Source of the DNA: Xanthomonas sp.
GTDB lineage: Bacteria > Pseudomonadota > Gammaproteobacteria > Xanthomonadales > Xanthomonadaceae
Length of the DNA: 64,000 nucleotides
Reading direction: 5' to 3'
Assembly (NCBI RefSeq): GCF_017163755.1
Contig: NZ_JAFIWC010000005.1
Span: 124,001 to 188,000 of the forward strand
Every line of letters begins with the position of its first letter. The stretch's first letter is position 1. This document shows, in pieces, positions 46,228 to 58,404 of this stretch. The notes beneath the pieces were generated by a model that saw only the letters and a list, made by a program, of their open reading frames with translations, made no database searches and was not told where the DNA came from. A program made the translations under genes and the position numbers.

Positions 46228-48336
46228 GTGAATGTTTCATTTTCCGCGCTTGCCGATGCGCTGGGTCGGCAGAACGACCGCCTGCTGCGCCTGCATTTTC
46301 CGGCGAACGATGGACCGGCGGCGCAGCTGCTGCCGGAGCGGCTGGAGGCCGACGAAGCCCTGTCGCGGGATTTCGCCTACACCCTGACCCTGCTGTCCGA
46401 AGACGCCGCGATCGCGGCCAAATCGTTGATCGGCAAGCAGGTCGCCGTCGAACTGGTCCGCCGCGGAACCGCATCGCGCTACTTCAATGGCTACGTTTTC
46501 GAGTTCGCGCGCCTGGCGACCGACGGCGGCGTGGCCACCTATCGCATGGTGCTGCGCCCGTGGATGGCGTTCCTGCGGCTGCGCCGCAACAGCGGTCCGT
46601 TCCATGCCAAGACCGTATCCGACATCACCCAGGACATCTTCAAGCGGTACGAGGCGCGCGACTATCGCAGCGAGCTCGGCGCCGTGCCGGATCCGGCGAT
46701 CACCCAGGCCATGCAGTGGCAGGAGAGCGATGCCAACTTCCTGCACCGGTGGTGGGAGTCGCGCGGCTGGTACTACCACTACGAGCACCGCCTGGACGGC
46801 CATACCCTGGTGCTGCGCGACGACTCGCGGCAGGCGCCGGCCATCGATGGCGCATCGCAGGTGCGCTATTTCGAGCAAGGCGGTCCGGACGACGAAGAGG
46901 CGATCGGCGAATGGATGCCGACCCGGCGGCTGACGCCCACCCGCTATGCCGTCACCAGTTTCGATTTCAAGCAGCCCAAGCCGTTGGCCGCAGGCGTGCC
47001 GACCATCAACCAGCAGGGCGAGGTCCCCGAGCTGGAAGTGCACGAACATGCCGGCGCCTACGGTTTCAGGACGGTCGAGCTGGGCGAGGAACTGGCCAAG
47101 CTGCGCATGGAAGAACTTGAAGCGCGCGCCAAGTCGTTCGAGGCCGTGGGCAACGCGGCGCGCCTGCAGCCCGGCCGCGCCTTCGATTTCAGCGGGCATT
47201 TCGAGCACGACCCGGAGGCGGCGGACGAACGGCGCTTCCTGGTGGTCGCGACGCATCACGAGGTCGTCAACAACTACCGCTCCGACGAGCCGGCGCGCTA
47301 TCGCAATCGGGCCACGGTCACGCGCCAGAAGTATCCGTGGCGCCCCGGGCGCGGCTACAACAGCGACACGCCCAGGGTCTACGGCCTGCATACCGCGTTG
47401 GTGGTGGGCCCGGCCGGGGAAGAGATCTATTGCGACGAGTATGGCCGGGTGGCGGCGCAGTTCCACTGGGACCGCGACGGCAAGTACGACGAACACAGCT
47501 CCTGCATGTTGCGCGTGGCCACGCCGATGGCCGGCTCGCGCTTCGGCTTCGTCGCCATCCCGCGCATCGGGCAGGAGGTGATCGTGCAGTTCCTGGACGG
47601 CAACGTCGACCGCCCGCTGATCACCGGCCTGGTGCCGAACCAGGAGCAGATGCCACCCTGGGCGCTGCCTGCCAGCAAGACCCAGACCGGCTTTCTGACC
47701 CGTTCCACCCTCGGCGGCGAATACGAGCATGCCAACGCGTTCCGCTTCGACGACAAGAAGGGCGAGGAGGAGGTCTGGCTGCATGCCGAGAAGGACCAGC
47801 GCATCGAGGTCGAGCACGACGAATCGCACTGGGTGGGCAACGATCGCAGCAAGACCGTCGATCGCGACGAGCGCGTGCACGTCAAGCGCCACCGCGACGA
47901 ACGCGTCGACCACAACGAGACGATCTCCATCGGCGACAACCGCACCGAGGACGTCGGGCGCAACGAAACCATCTCCATCGGCGACAACCGCAGCGTGACC
48001 ATCGGCGGCAACAAGACCGAGACCATCGCGCTGGCCAAGGCCGAGACCATCGGCCTGGCCAAGGCGCTGACCATCGGCGCGGCCTACCAGACCAGCGTCG
48101 GTGCGGCGATGAACACCAGCGTCGGGCTGTCGCAGAGCGCCCAGATCGGGCACAACAAATCCACCAAGGTCGGCAAGCGCTATCACATCGATGCCGGCGA
48201 CGAGTTCGTGGTCACGGTCGGCAAGTCCACGCTGGTGATGCGCTCGGACGGCAGCGTGATCATCAACGGCACCACGTTCAACTTCAGCGCCAGCGGCCCG
48301 GTGCAGATCAACGGCAAGGACGTGGACATCAACTGA
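46228..48336 (+). CDS. vgrG: Type VI secretion tip protein VgrG
   Basis: A 702-residue spike protein that forms a trimer at the tip of the T6SS tube and carries effectors. Residues 1-370 are the gp27-like base (LRLHFPANDG, FEFARLATDGGVATYRMVLR, WWESRGWYYHYEH), about 390-470 the gp5 OB domain (DEYGRVAAQFHWDRDG, GSRFGFVAIPRIGQEV), and the C-terminus is the beta-helix needle with repeated ETISIGDNR and SVTIGGNKTETI units. It ends QINGKDVDIN with no added toxin domain, so cargo is carried by separate genes. It starts with GTG at 46228. The T6SS core genes are not in this window. Confidence 0.93.
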   Translation: MNVSFSALADALGRQNDRLLRLHFPANDGPAAQLLPERLEADEALSRDFAYTLTLLSEDAAIAAKSLIGKQVAVELVRRGTASRYFNGYVFEFARLATDGGVATYRMVLRPWMAFLRLRRNSGPFHAKTVSDITQDIFKRYEARDYRSELGAVPDPAITQAMQWQESDANFLHRWWESRGWYYHYEHRLDGHTLVLRDDSRQAPAIDGASQVRYFEQGGPDDEEAIGEWMPTRRLTPTRYAVTSFDFKQPKPLAAGVPTINQQGEVPELEVHEHAGAYGFRTVELGEELAKLRMEELEARAKSFEAVGNAARLQPGRAFDFSGHFEHDPEAADERRFLVVATHHEVVNNYRSDEPARYRNRATVTRQKYPWRPGRGYNSDTPRVYGLHTALVVGPAGEEIYCDEYGRVAAQFHWDRDGKYDEHSSCMLRVATPMAGSRFGFVAIPRIGQEVIVQFLDGNVDRPLITGLVPNQEQMPPWALPASKTQTGFLTRSTLGGEYEHANAFRFDDKKGEEEVWLHAEKDQRIEVEHDESHWVGNDRSKTVDRDERVHVKRHRDERVDHNETISIGDNRTEDVGRNETISIGDNRSVTIGGNKTETIALAKAETIGLAKALTIGAAYQTSVGAAMNTSVGLSQSAQIGHNKSTKVGKRYHIDAGDEFVVTVGKSTLVMRSDGSVIINGTTFNFSASGPVQINGKDVDIN

Positions 48337-48356
48337 CTGGGAGGGGAGCGACGGCC

Positions 48357-49730
48357 ATGGAATTCCGCAACCTCACGCCGTTCGACGCGCTGTGCTACGC
48401 GGCGCTGGCGCCGGACGACCAGGAGCACACGGTCGTGGCGATGAAGGTCGGCTACCGGCTGGCGCCGGATCCCGACGCGCCGGGCAGGCTGTTGCCGTGC
48501 GTGCTGGACGAGGCACCGATACCGTTGTGCACCGCCGACGAGTTCTACGGGGAGCCCGGCGAGAGCAGCGTGCGCGAGGAAAGCGACCTGGCGCCGTACA
48601 AGCCCAGGTGCGACGTGCTGCTGCGTGGCCATGCCTATGCGCCGCAGAGCCGGCCGCAGGCGCAATGGGACAGCCGGCTGCGGGTCAGTCGCCGCCTCCC
48701 GCCCGTGCCGCCGCCGCAGATCGAACCTCCGCAGGGCCTGGCGCCGAACATGCCGCCCAGCCTGGAGCAACTGCAACGCTGGAAGAGCAGGCTGGACGAG
48801 GCGCGGCGCGCGCATGCAGCCCTGCCCACGCACGAGGTGTGGCTCGACAAGACCCTGCGGGTCAGCGGTCCCCGGCGTTTCCGCCGCAATCGCCTGCGGC
48901 GCGGGTGGCACACCGGCGAAGCCGACCCGGTCGCCGGCGTGCCGCTGCGCTGGGAAAACGCGTGGGGCGGGCGCTCGCGCGTGTTCAACCCGCAGCATGT
49001 GGCGAACGCGCAGGCGCCGGCGTGGCTGCTGGACGAGGTGTGCTTCAGCAATCCATTGGGGCGAGGCTGGTTCGACGAGCGCCAGTTCGAGCAGGCCGGC
49101 GCTGGCGAACCCGACAGTCCGGACGGGCAGTGGGCGCCGCAGTTCGAGGCGGTGGACGCTCCGATCGTTGGCCCGGTGGTGGTGCGCCATCCCGAACCGC
49201 CGCTGGACGCGTGGCAGATGGCCGCCGAGGCGGCGCGCTACGGCATGGCGCCGGCGGGCTTCGGCGCGCTCGGCCGTGCATGGGCGCCGCGGCTGGCGCT
49301 GGCCGGCAGCTACGATGCCGACTGGCTGCAACGGCGTTGGCCCGGGCTGCCGCAGGATTTCGACTTCGGCTACTGGAACGCGGCGCCACGGGACCAGCAG
49401 ACCCCGCACCTGCCGCCGCAGGCGCGCATCGAGCTGTGGAACCTGTTCGACCCCGCGGCGTCCGGCGACGACGGCCGGGCCTGGTTCGATCTCCCGGGGC
49501 ATCGTCCGTTCGTGCTGCTGCGCCTGCATGACGGCGCGCTGCTGCCGCTGCCGTTGCTGACCGATACGGTGCTGATCGACACCGACGCGCAGTTGATGAC
49601 CCTGACCCATCGCGTGTCGCTGCCGGCCGGCCTCGCGTTGCGGGCGCTGGAGGCGCGCTTCGAGAGCGACCCGGCTGCGCCGTTGTTGCGCTGGCCGAAG
49701 GCCACGGCAGGAGTATTCGATGGCCGATAA
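48357..49730 (+). CDS. DUF2169 protein, T6SS effector adaptor
   Basis: A 457-residue protein of the DUF2169 family, known as adaptors that link PAAR-like effectors to VgrG. The N-terminus MEFRNLTPFDALCYAALAP and segments VAMKVGYRLAPDP, DLAPYKPRCDVLLRGHAYAP, GVPLRWENAWGGRS and FGYWNAAPRDQQTPHLPP are characteristic. The ATG at 48357 follows GGGAGGGGAG, 20 bases after vgrG. The coding region overlaps the next effector gene by 11 bases, as expected for an adaptor-cargo pair. Confidence 0.9.
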   Translation: MEFRNLTPFDALCYAALAPDDQEHTVVAMKVGYRLAPDPDAPGRLLPCVLDEAPIPLCTADEFYGEPGESSVREESDLAPYKPRCDVLLRGHAYAPQSRPQAQWDSRLRVSRRLPPVPPPQIEPPQGLAPNMPPSLEQLQRWKSRLDEARRAHAALPTHEVWLDKTLRVSGPRRFRRNRLRRGWHTGEADPVAGVPLRWENAWGGRSRVFNPQHVANAQAPAWLLDEVCFSNPLGRGWFDERQFEQAGAGEPDSPDGQWAPQFEAVDAPIVGPVVVRHPEPPLDAWQMAAEAARYGMAPAGFGALGRAWAPRLALAGSYDADWLQRRWPGLPQDFDFGYWNAAPRDQQTPHLPPQARIELWNLFDPAASGDDGRAWFDLPGHRPFVLLRLHDGALLPLPLLTDTVLIDTDAQLMTLTHRVSLPAGLALRALEARFESDPAAPLLRWPKATAGVFDGR

Positions 49731-51021
49731 CTACGTCGCGCGCAAGCAGGCGGGCTGGCAGGTGGTGTCGGTGGCGCCGGACGTGTGCAAGACGCCGATG
49801 GGCAGCAGCGTGCCGCCGGTGCCGTATCCGGTGGTCGCCAAGCTCGACAGCACCACCCAGCCGGCCGGTACCGTGCGCGCCAACGCGCATCCGCTCGTGC
49901 TGTTCGACGCCAGCTATACCCCGGCCACGCTCGGCGACCAGGCCGGAACCGCCAAGGGCGTCCAGAGCGGCACGGTGGGCGCGCAGTGCTGGCCCAAGCA
50001 GCGCAGCAGCACGGTGCGCGTGGAGGGCAAACGCGTCATCCGTCACGACGACCAGTTCTGGATGAACGGCAACTACAGCGCACCGCCGAGCAAGGCGCAG
50101 CGCTGGAAGAAACGCCAGGAATACATCGCCGCCGCGCGCGAGAAGGCCAAGGCGATGCCGCCGGGCGAGGAGCGCGATGCGTTGCAGAGCGCGGCGGACC
50201 GCTTCGAGAAGAACAACTACGCCGTCGAACGGGCGCGGCTGTCGCAAAGCGCGTACTCGGCCGATGGCGGCGCGCCGGAAGGCTGGAGCAACGTCAGCAG
50301 CGACCCGCAGCAACTGGGCAAGTACGGGCTGAACGCGGCCGACCTGAGCATTCCCGACACCGATTTCCGCGCGCAGCTGTACTCGCCGGACCCGCAGGTG
50401 TTCGGCCAGTCCATGCAGCCGACGATGGCGTTCAAGGGCACCGACGTCTTCAGCGGCACGGACTGGTCCAACAACTTCGCCCAGGGCTTGAACAACCCGT
50501 CCGCGTACTACGAGCGCGCGGTCTCGATCGGCACCAAGGTCGGCCGTGCGGGCATGCCGATGCAGTTCGCCGGCCACTCGCTGGGCGGCGGCCTGGCCTC
50601 GGCCGCTTCCAGCGCCAGTGGCCTGCCGGCGACCACGTTCAATGCCGCCGGGTTGCATCCGGCCACGGTCGGCCGCTACGGCGGCGCCGCCACGCCGTCG
50701 GACATCGGCGCCTATCGCGTGGCCGGCGAGGTGCTGACCCGGTTCCAGGAAGGTGGCGTGCTGCAGAACGGGCCGTTCGGCGCGCTGATCAGCCACCTGG
50801 CGCCGGATGCGGCCGGCATCCCGCATCGGCTGCCGGCAACGACCCCGGACATGCTGAGCCGGCACATGATCGGCCCGACCATCGACGGCATCGAACGGCA
50901 GAAGCGCGAGGACCTGGCGAAGCTGGCCGCCGCGTCGAACACCTTCGACCTGGAATCCACCCCCGTCCCCAGCCTGACGCCCGGTCCCGGCGGGCTGCCC
51001 GAAGGATATGGAACCGACTGA
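49720..51021 (+). CDS. PAAR-like (DUF4150) T6SS effector with a lipase domain
   Basis: A 433-residue fusion. Residues 1-115 are a DUF4150 PAAR-like tip (DVCKTPMGSSVPPVPYPVVA, VRVEGKRVIRHDDQFWMNGN) that caps VgrG. A linker follows (about 120-165), then an alpha/beta hydrolase of the class 3 lipase type with MAFKGTDVFSGTDWSNNF and the nucleophile elbow FAGHSLGGGLAS (Ser287). Asp and His partners are probably in the C-terminal part, possibly in HLAPDAAGIPH. This is the layout of T6SS phospholipase effectors that attack the envelope of rival cells. The ankyrin lipoprotein just downstream is the likely immunity factor. Confidence 0.85.
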   Translation: MADNYVARKQAGWQVVSVAPDVCKTPMGSSVPPVPYPVVAKLDSTTQPAGTVRANAHPLVLFDASYTPATLGDQAGTAKGVQSGTVGAQCWPKQRSSTVRVEGKRVIRHDDQFWMNGNYSAPPSKAQRWKKRQEYIAAAREKAKAMPPGEERDALQSAADRFEKNNYAVERARLSQSAYSADGGAPEGWSNVSSDPQQLGKYGLNAADLSIPDTDFRAQLYSPDPQVFGQSMQPTMAFKGTDVFSGTDWSNNFAQGLNNPSAYYERAVSIGTKVGRAGMPMQFAGHSLGGGLASAASSASGLPATTFNAAGLHPATVGRYGGAATPSDIGAYRVAGEVLTRFQEGGVLQNGPFGALISHLAPDAAGIPHRLPATTPDMLSRHMIGPTIDGIERQKREDLAKLAAASNTFDLESTPVPSLTPGPGGLPEGYGTD

Positions 51022-51037
51022 TGACAGGAACTGCGCC

Positions 51038-51943
51038 ATGCCTGACCCAACCGCGCGTCGTTCGCGACGCCAGATTCCCGGCCGCGCGCTCGCGCTGCTT
51101 GCGTCGCTCTGCGCGGGGTGCGGCATGAGCCAGGCCGATGGCGCCGGCGCATTCGACGGCCCGGTGCGCGAGATGGCGGTCGCGATCGACAACGGCGACA
51201 CCGCCAGGTTGCGCGCGCTGGCGCAGCAGGGAGTCCCGGTCGACGAGCCCGGGCGCGAGCGGATGACCTTGCTGTGGCATGCGGTGCGCGGTAAGCACTA
51301 CGACGCGGTGCGCGAGCTGGTCGCCCTGGGCGCCGATCCGGACGCGAACGGCGTGCCGCCGCTGGGCACGCCGCTGCAGCACGCCCTGACCCACGACCGC
51401 CGGCTGCTGCAGGCCATGCTCGACGGCGGCATGTCGCCGAACCGGCAGACCGCCGAAGGCATCACGCTGCTGCAGCGCGCAATGATCGGCGACGGCGCCG
51501 AAGAACGGGTGCGGCTGCTGGTCGAACGCGGCGCGGACGTGAACCTGCGCGACCGCATCGGCGGCAGCGCGTTGTCCGAGGCCATCGACGTGCGCAAGCC
51601 GGAGCTGGCGCTGTACCTGCTCGAGCAGGGGGCCGTCTGGAACGCGGCCAAGACCAACGGCGACACGCCCGCATGGGGCGTGCAGTGGACGCTGCAGCGG
51701 TTGCGCGCGGACGCACCGCAGGGGCAGGTCACCGATGTCGTCCAGGCCGCCGGCGGTGAACCGGTGGCGCGCGACGCCACGCCGCCAGCGGCAGGCCCGG
51801 CCGATGCCGGTACCGTCGCCTTGCGGCAGGGCTTCGAGCGCCTGCGCGCGGCGATGATCGCCCGCGGCGCCACGTTCCCGGCCCAGCCACCTGCGCAGGT
51901 GCGCGAACGCATGAAGGCCGAGGGAAGGCCGGTGGCCGAGTAG
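51038..51943 (+). CDS. Ankyrin-repeat lipoprotein, likely immunity protein for the lipase effector
   Basis: A 301-residue protein with a lipoprotein signal (ALALLASLCAGC, lipobox CAGC or LCAG), so it should be anchored in the periplasm. Ankyrin repeats fill residues about 50-200 (TLLWHAVRGKHYDAVRELVA, GADPDANG, LQAMLDGGMSPNRQT, RVRLLVERGADVNLRDRIGG, LALYLLEQGAVWNAAKT). The ATG at 51038 follows CAGGAA, 16 bases behind the effector. Periplasmic ankyrin lipoproteins are known immunity proteins for lipase effectors that act on membranes, and the order effector-then-immunity fits. Binding has to be inferred. Confidence 0.75.
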   Translation: MPDPTARRSRRQIPGRALALLASLCAGCGMSQADGAGAFDGPVREMAVAIDNGDTARLRALAQQGVPVDEPGRERMTLLWHAVRGKHYDAVRELVALGADPDANGVPPLGTPLQHALTHDRRLLQAMLDGGMSPNRQTAEGITLLQRAMIGDGAEERVRLLVERGADVNLRDRIGGSALSEAIDVRKPELALYLLEQGAVWNAAKTNGDTPAWGVQWTLQRLRADAPQGQVTDVVQAAGGEPVARDATPPAAGPADAGTVALRQGFERLRAAMIARGATFPAQPPAQVRERMKAEGRPVAE

Positions 51944-52012
51944 GCGCTGGTCGTCGCATTCCAGGTTGTCCTCAGCAGGCACGAACAGAAGGCACAAGGA
52001 CCGTCCGCACGC

Positions 52013-53116
52013 ATGCCGCTCAACGTCGACATCCACAAGCAGTTCCGCTACGACGCCACGCTCGACCGCACGTTCGGGATCTATCGCGCCGACGGCGGCG
52101 TGCGCGTGCAGATGTACGAAGGCCGCAGCGAGACCGTGCAGGCCGAAGGCACGCTGTCGTACGAGGAGTACGCGGAACTGCGCAAGAAGGTGCCCAACGC
52201 CGACCTGCCGGAGATGCGCCCGCCGGAAAAGGAAGCGCCCCCGGGAAACACCATCGGCCGCGTGGTCGGCCAGAGCGGCGCCGCACCGGTGAAGGCGGCC
52301 AAGGCCAATCCGCCGGTGCGGGCGGAAACGGCGGCCGAGAAGGGGTTCTGGGAAAGCTGGGGCAGCACCCTTCTGGACGGCACCCAGACCGCGCTGGACG
52401 TGGCCGGGCTGGTGCCGGGGCTGGGCGAGTTCGCCGACCTGGGCAACGCCGGCATCAGCGCCGCGCGCGGCGACTATGTCGGTGCCGGCCTGTCGCTGGC
52501 CTCGGCGATCCCGTTCGCCGGATGGGGCGCGGCCGGCGCCAAGGCCGCGCGGCGCGTGGCGCAAGGTACCGAAGCCACGGCCAAGGCGGCCAAGGAAGCG
52601 ACCGAACGGGCGGCGCGAAAGGCCGAGAAGGAGGCGGCCGAAGAGGGGGCCGAGAAGGCAAGGAAACCCGCCTCCGACGGCATGAAGTCGAAGGGACGCG
52701 GCAAGGGACCATGCGATCATCTGAAGAAGGGCAATCCCGACGGCAAGGGATCTTATCGGGGCGGTTCCTACGGCGGCACCAAGCGTGCGGGCATTGAATC
52801 GCATCATGCCCCGGCGAACAGCGTCAGCCCTCTGCGCAAGAGCCAGGGCCCGGCGATCCAGATGGATCCCGGCGATCACGAGATGACCTCCAGCCACGGC
52901 CACAAGGGCAAGCGAGGGGAGGTCTATCGCGAAGGAATCGCCGCGTTGCTCGATCAGGGCAAATGGAGGGACGCATTGGTGCGGGAACTGCGCGATATCA
53001 GGAGCTTGTCGAGAAAACTGGGCGATCCTGCAAAGTACAACGAAGCGATGCTGGAGATGCTTGAATATTTCAAGTGTCTAGAGAAACATGGGCTTCTTCC
53101 TGGAGGTATGCCGTGA
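52013..53116 (+). CDS. Probable T6SS toxin with hydrophobic pretoxin region and HNH-like nuclease end
   Basis: A 367-residue modular protein. Residues 1-70 are an N-terminal domain I do not recognise (MPLNVDIHKQFRYDATLDRT). Residues about 110-185 hold a glycine/alanine-rich hydrophobic region (LDVAGLVPGLGEFADLGNAG, LSLASAIPFAGWGAAG), typical of the pretoxin segment of polymorphic toxins. A lysine-rich linker and a C-terminal domain follow, with GIESHHAPANSVS and MDPGDHEMTSSHGH, a histidine and acid set resembling HNH/ColE7-type nucleases. Base composition in the last 300 bases looks lower in GC than around it, a sign of transfer. The next gene overlaps by 4 bases and is probably its immunity gene. 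Nuclease activity is inference. Confidence 0.7.
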   Translation: MPLNVDIHKQFRYDATLDRTFGIYRADGGVRVQMYEGRSETVQAEGTLSYEEYAELRKKVPNADLPEMRPPEKEAPPGNTIGRVVGQSGAAPVKAAKANPPVRAETAAEKGFWESWGSTLLDGTQTALDVAGLVPGLGEFADLGNAGISAARGDYVGAGLSLASAIPFAGWGAAGAKAARRVAQGTEATAKAAKEATERAARKAEKEAAEEGAEKARKPASDGMKSKGRGKGPCDHLKKGNPDGKGSYRGGSYGGTKRAGIESHHAPANSVSPLRKSQGPAIQMDPGDHEMTSSHGHKGKRGEVYREGIAALLDQGKWRDALVRELRDIRSLSRKLGDPAKYNEAMLEMLEYFKCLEKHGLLPGGMP

Positions 53117-53574
53117 TTTACGAAGTGACGCCCTATGTTTCTGTAGGCGACATCGCCCTTGGCATCGGGTACCAACAACTGGCCGCGGTGCTCGGCGAAA
53201 GGCTCGGACGGACGGTGGATGATGGCGATGGAATACTGGAAGTCTATTTCCATGGCACCAAGGGCCTGGCCCAGATCGACACCCGGAGCGACCGGCTGGT
53301 CGAGGTCGGGTTTTCGCCGAGCGACGACTATCAGGTAGTCGTCTCAGGCGTTTCCGTCTTCAAGGGGAATTCCACCGAGGTGTTGAAGAAACTGGTTCGG
53401 GCGGATCCCAGCGCACGTCGCGGACGCGGCGGCGCGGTGGTACTGCCGGCGCTTGGTGTGTCCTTGACCGGGTTCGATGGCGTGGGACGCGATCCATCCA
53501 TGGGCATGACAGCATTCGCGAGGGGCTACTGGGACGACATGCTGGACAAGATGCAGCCGTTCTCGCTCGAGTAG
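53113..53574 (+). CDS. Probable immunity protein for the HNH-like toxin
   Basis: A 153-residue soluble, acidic protein with no family I recognise (MIYEVTPYVSVGDIALGIGY at the start, GYWDDMLDKMQPFSLE at the end). It has no signal peptide, consistent with neutralising a cytoplasmic nuclease. The GTG at 53113 overlaps the toxin stop (GTGA) and has an excellent TGGAGG ribosome site; an ATG at 53074 in the same frame lies inside the toxin gene and is less likely. The call is from position, size and coupling, not homology. Confidence 0.65.
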   Translation: MIYEVTPYVSVGDIALGIGYQQLAAVLGERLGRTVDDGDGILEVYFHGTKGLAQIDTRSDRLVEVGFSPSDDYQVVVSGVSVFKGNSTEVLKKLVRADPSARRGRGGAVVLPALGVSLTGFDGVGRDPSMGMTAFARGYWDDMLDKMQPFSLE

Positions 53575-53782
53575 AGGATCCCGATGCCTTGGATCGCCGA
53601 CGCCGGGCCGCTTCGCAAAGCATGAGCGGTAAGCGCCGGTGCTTCTGGCGATTGGCGGTTGTCCATGCCGCGTGTGCCGTGTGGCCTGGCTCCTGCGACG
53701 ACGTCGCACTGCCGCTCTGCCTGGATGCGAGCGGATAGCGCGGTCCCTCGGCGATTGGCGAAATCTGGGTCAACGTGGAAAC

Positions 53783-53806
53783 GGGCTCCTGCCTGTACAG
53801 GAGCCC
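53783..53806. terminator. Perfect 9-bp hairpin in the gap before htpG
   Basis: GGGCTCCTG, loop CCTGTA, CAGGAGCCC. No run of T follows, so it is either an inefficient terminator or an mRNA-end hairpin for the convergent T6SS island and htpG. The rest of 53575-53952 (378 bases) shows no convincing gene and no recognised repeat. Confidence 0.45.
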
Positions 53807-53952
53807 ATCCTGATCGCGTCGCTCAACAGGTGGCTACGCGAATGCCGTGCGATCAGCGTCGGCCGACCATGGTGGCTCGAGGCGGCCAGCTCATCGCCGG
53901 TTGAAGCCGGCAGGATGTCGGCTTCGTTGCCCTGGCGCCGGTTGGTACGGGC

Positions 53953-55857
<1,905 letters not shown>

Positions 55858-55875
55858 CGGGTGCTTGCTCCATAG

Positions 55876-57159
<1,284 letters not shown>

Positions 57160-57197
57160 GCCGTCCGCATTCACAGACAACCGAAGGGAGCCGTTCC

Positions 57198-57692
57198 ATG
57201 AACAACACCGTACGCGCGCTATTGATCGCCTCGCTGGCCCTGGGCTTGACCGCCTGCAAGAAGGAAGAGGCCGCCGCGCCCGCCGCCGATGCGCAGCCGG
57301 CGCTGACCGTGCCCAGCAAGGACGACGATGCCGGCTGGAAGTCCTACCTGCAGGCGGTGGCGATCCAGAACATGGGCAACATCACCAACAGCCCGTTCCT
57401 GTACTACCTGCCGCCGGAGTCGGATCCGGAGTTCGGTGCCAAGTACGAGCGCCAGGTCGAAAGCGCCACCACCGCGATCGGCCGCGGCATCCAGCCCGGC
57501 AACATGCTGGCGTTCGGCTCCTCGGCCTCGGCCAAGATGGCCGACCTGATCACCGCCGCGTTCGCCAAGGTCGAGCCGAACACGATGAAGGGCGTGCGCG
57601 TGGTCTACATCGGCGAAGCCGCCGACAACGCCCGCGTGCAGACCGTGATCCAGCCCACCGGCGCCGAGTACATCTTCGTAGAAGCGAAGTAA
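57198..57692 (+). CDS. Small lipoprotein of unknown function
   Basis: A 164-residue protein with signal MNNTVRALLIASLALGLTAC and lipobox LTAC (Cys20), followed by a charged alanine-rich linker and a compact domain (YLQAVAIQNMGNITNSPFLY, then GVRVVYIGEAADN). Xanthomonads conserve such proteins next to coaD. I do not know the function. ATG at 57198 is preceded by AAGGGAG. A strong hairpin follows directly, so this gene probably ends the rsmD-coaD transcript. Confidence 0.75.
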   Translation: MNNTVRALLIASLALGLTACKKEEAAAPAADAQPALTVPSKDDDAGWKSYLQAVAIQNMGNITNSPFLYYLPPESDPEFGAKYERQVESATTAIGRGIQPGNMLAFGSSASAKMADLITAAFAKVEPNTMKGVRVVYIGEAADNARVQTVIQPTGAEYIFVEAK

Positions 57693-57697
57693 GCGCC

Positions 57698-57735
57698 GTG
57701 CCGCCGGCATGCCCGCTCGGGCATGCCGGCGGCAC
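57698..57735. terminator. Perfect 17-bp stem-loop
   Basis: Left arm GTGCCGCCGGCATGCCC, loop GCTC, right arm GGGCATGCCGGCGGCAC, starting 5 bases after the lipoprotein stop. The stem is perfect and very GC-rich. The bases after it (ATGTTCC) are not a strong T-run, but the position argues for a transcription terminator. Confidence 0.7.
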
Positions 57736-58119
57736 ATGTTCCGAGACAGCCGCGCGATGCGGTGGCCGCATGCCGGCGCTCCTTTTGGGGAAACCCCCGG
57801 TGGCCTTTCCATCCGCGCCGGCGACGTTCCGCGTGACGTAACGCGCACCGTGTCCTCCCAGCGACCTTGCAGCGCCCCGTTCGTTCCTCGAGCATGCCGC
57901 CACGACCGCGCAGGCGCGTCCCCGCGTTCGGCCCTGGCTCCGGCCGATCTCGCCGCGAACGGTCGCTGCGCTGACGGTTCCGCCCGCCTTGTCCGCCGCG
58001 CCACGCCGCCATCGTTCCGCCGCGCGCGCAATGCAGCTTCCCGCTGGCGGTGACCGCCGCGCCCGGACCGCCACGCCCGATCCGGTAAGATGGCCGGGTT
58101 AGTGCCGAATTCCCCCGAG
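57736..58119. other. Gap without a recognised gene
   Basis: A 384-base stretch between the hairpin and the ferredoxin gene. Open frames exist on both strands but have the arginine- and alanine-rich composition of non-coding high-GC DNA. It probably contains the promoter of the ferredoxin-ggt pair; no clear -35/-10 was found. Confidence 0.4.
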
Positions 58120-58404
58120 ATGTCCCTCAAGATCAACGAGCTCTGCGTCAACTGCGACGTCTGCGAGCCGGCCTGCCCGAACCAGGCCATCGCGATGGGC
58201 GAGACGATCTACGTGATCGATCCGGCCCGCTGCACCGAATGCGTCGGCCATTTCGACGAGCCGCAATGCGTGGTCGTGTGCCCGGTCGAGTGCATCGACC
58301 CCGATCCGCTGATCCCCGAGAGCCATGCGCAGTTGCTGGCCAAGCTGCTGCAGCTGCAGCGCGAACGTCCCGAGTTCTACCAACAGGAGCCTCCGCCCGC
58401 ATGA
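58120..58404 (+). CDS. YfhL-family 2[4Fe-4S] ferredoxin
   Basis: A 94-residue ferredoxin. Two cluster motifs are visible: CVNCDVCEPACPNQAI and CTECVGHFDEPQCVVVCPV, the second with the longer insertion typical of the YfhL/Alvin type, followed by a helical tail. The start is ATG 58120 (MSLKINELCVNC); an upstream in-frame ATG would add ten uncharacteristic residues. It overlaps ggt by four bases. In many proteobacteria this gene lies next to coaD, as here. Confidence 0.93.
   Translation: MSLKINELCVNCDVCEPACPNQAIAMGETIYVIDPARCTECVGHFDEPQCVVVCPVECIDPDPLIPESHAQLLAKLLQLQRERPEFYQQEPPPA

Noticed and set aside
57693-58119. Minus- and plus-strand ORFs in the gap before the ferredoxin gene
   Set aside because: Composition is that of high-GC non-coding DNA and no family motif is visible.
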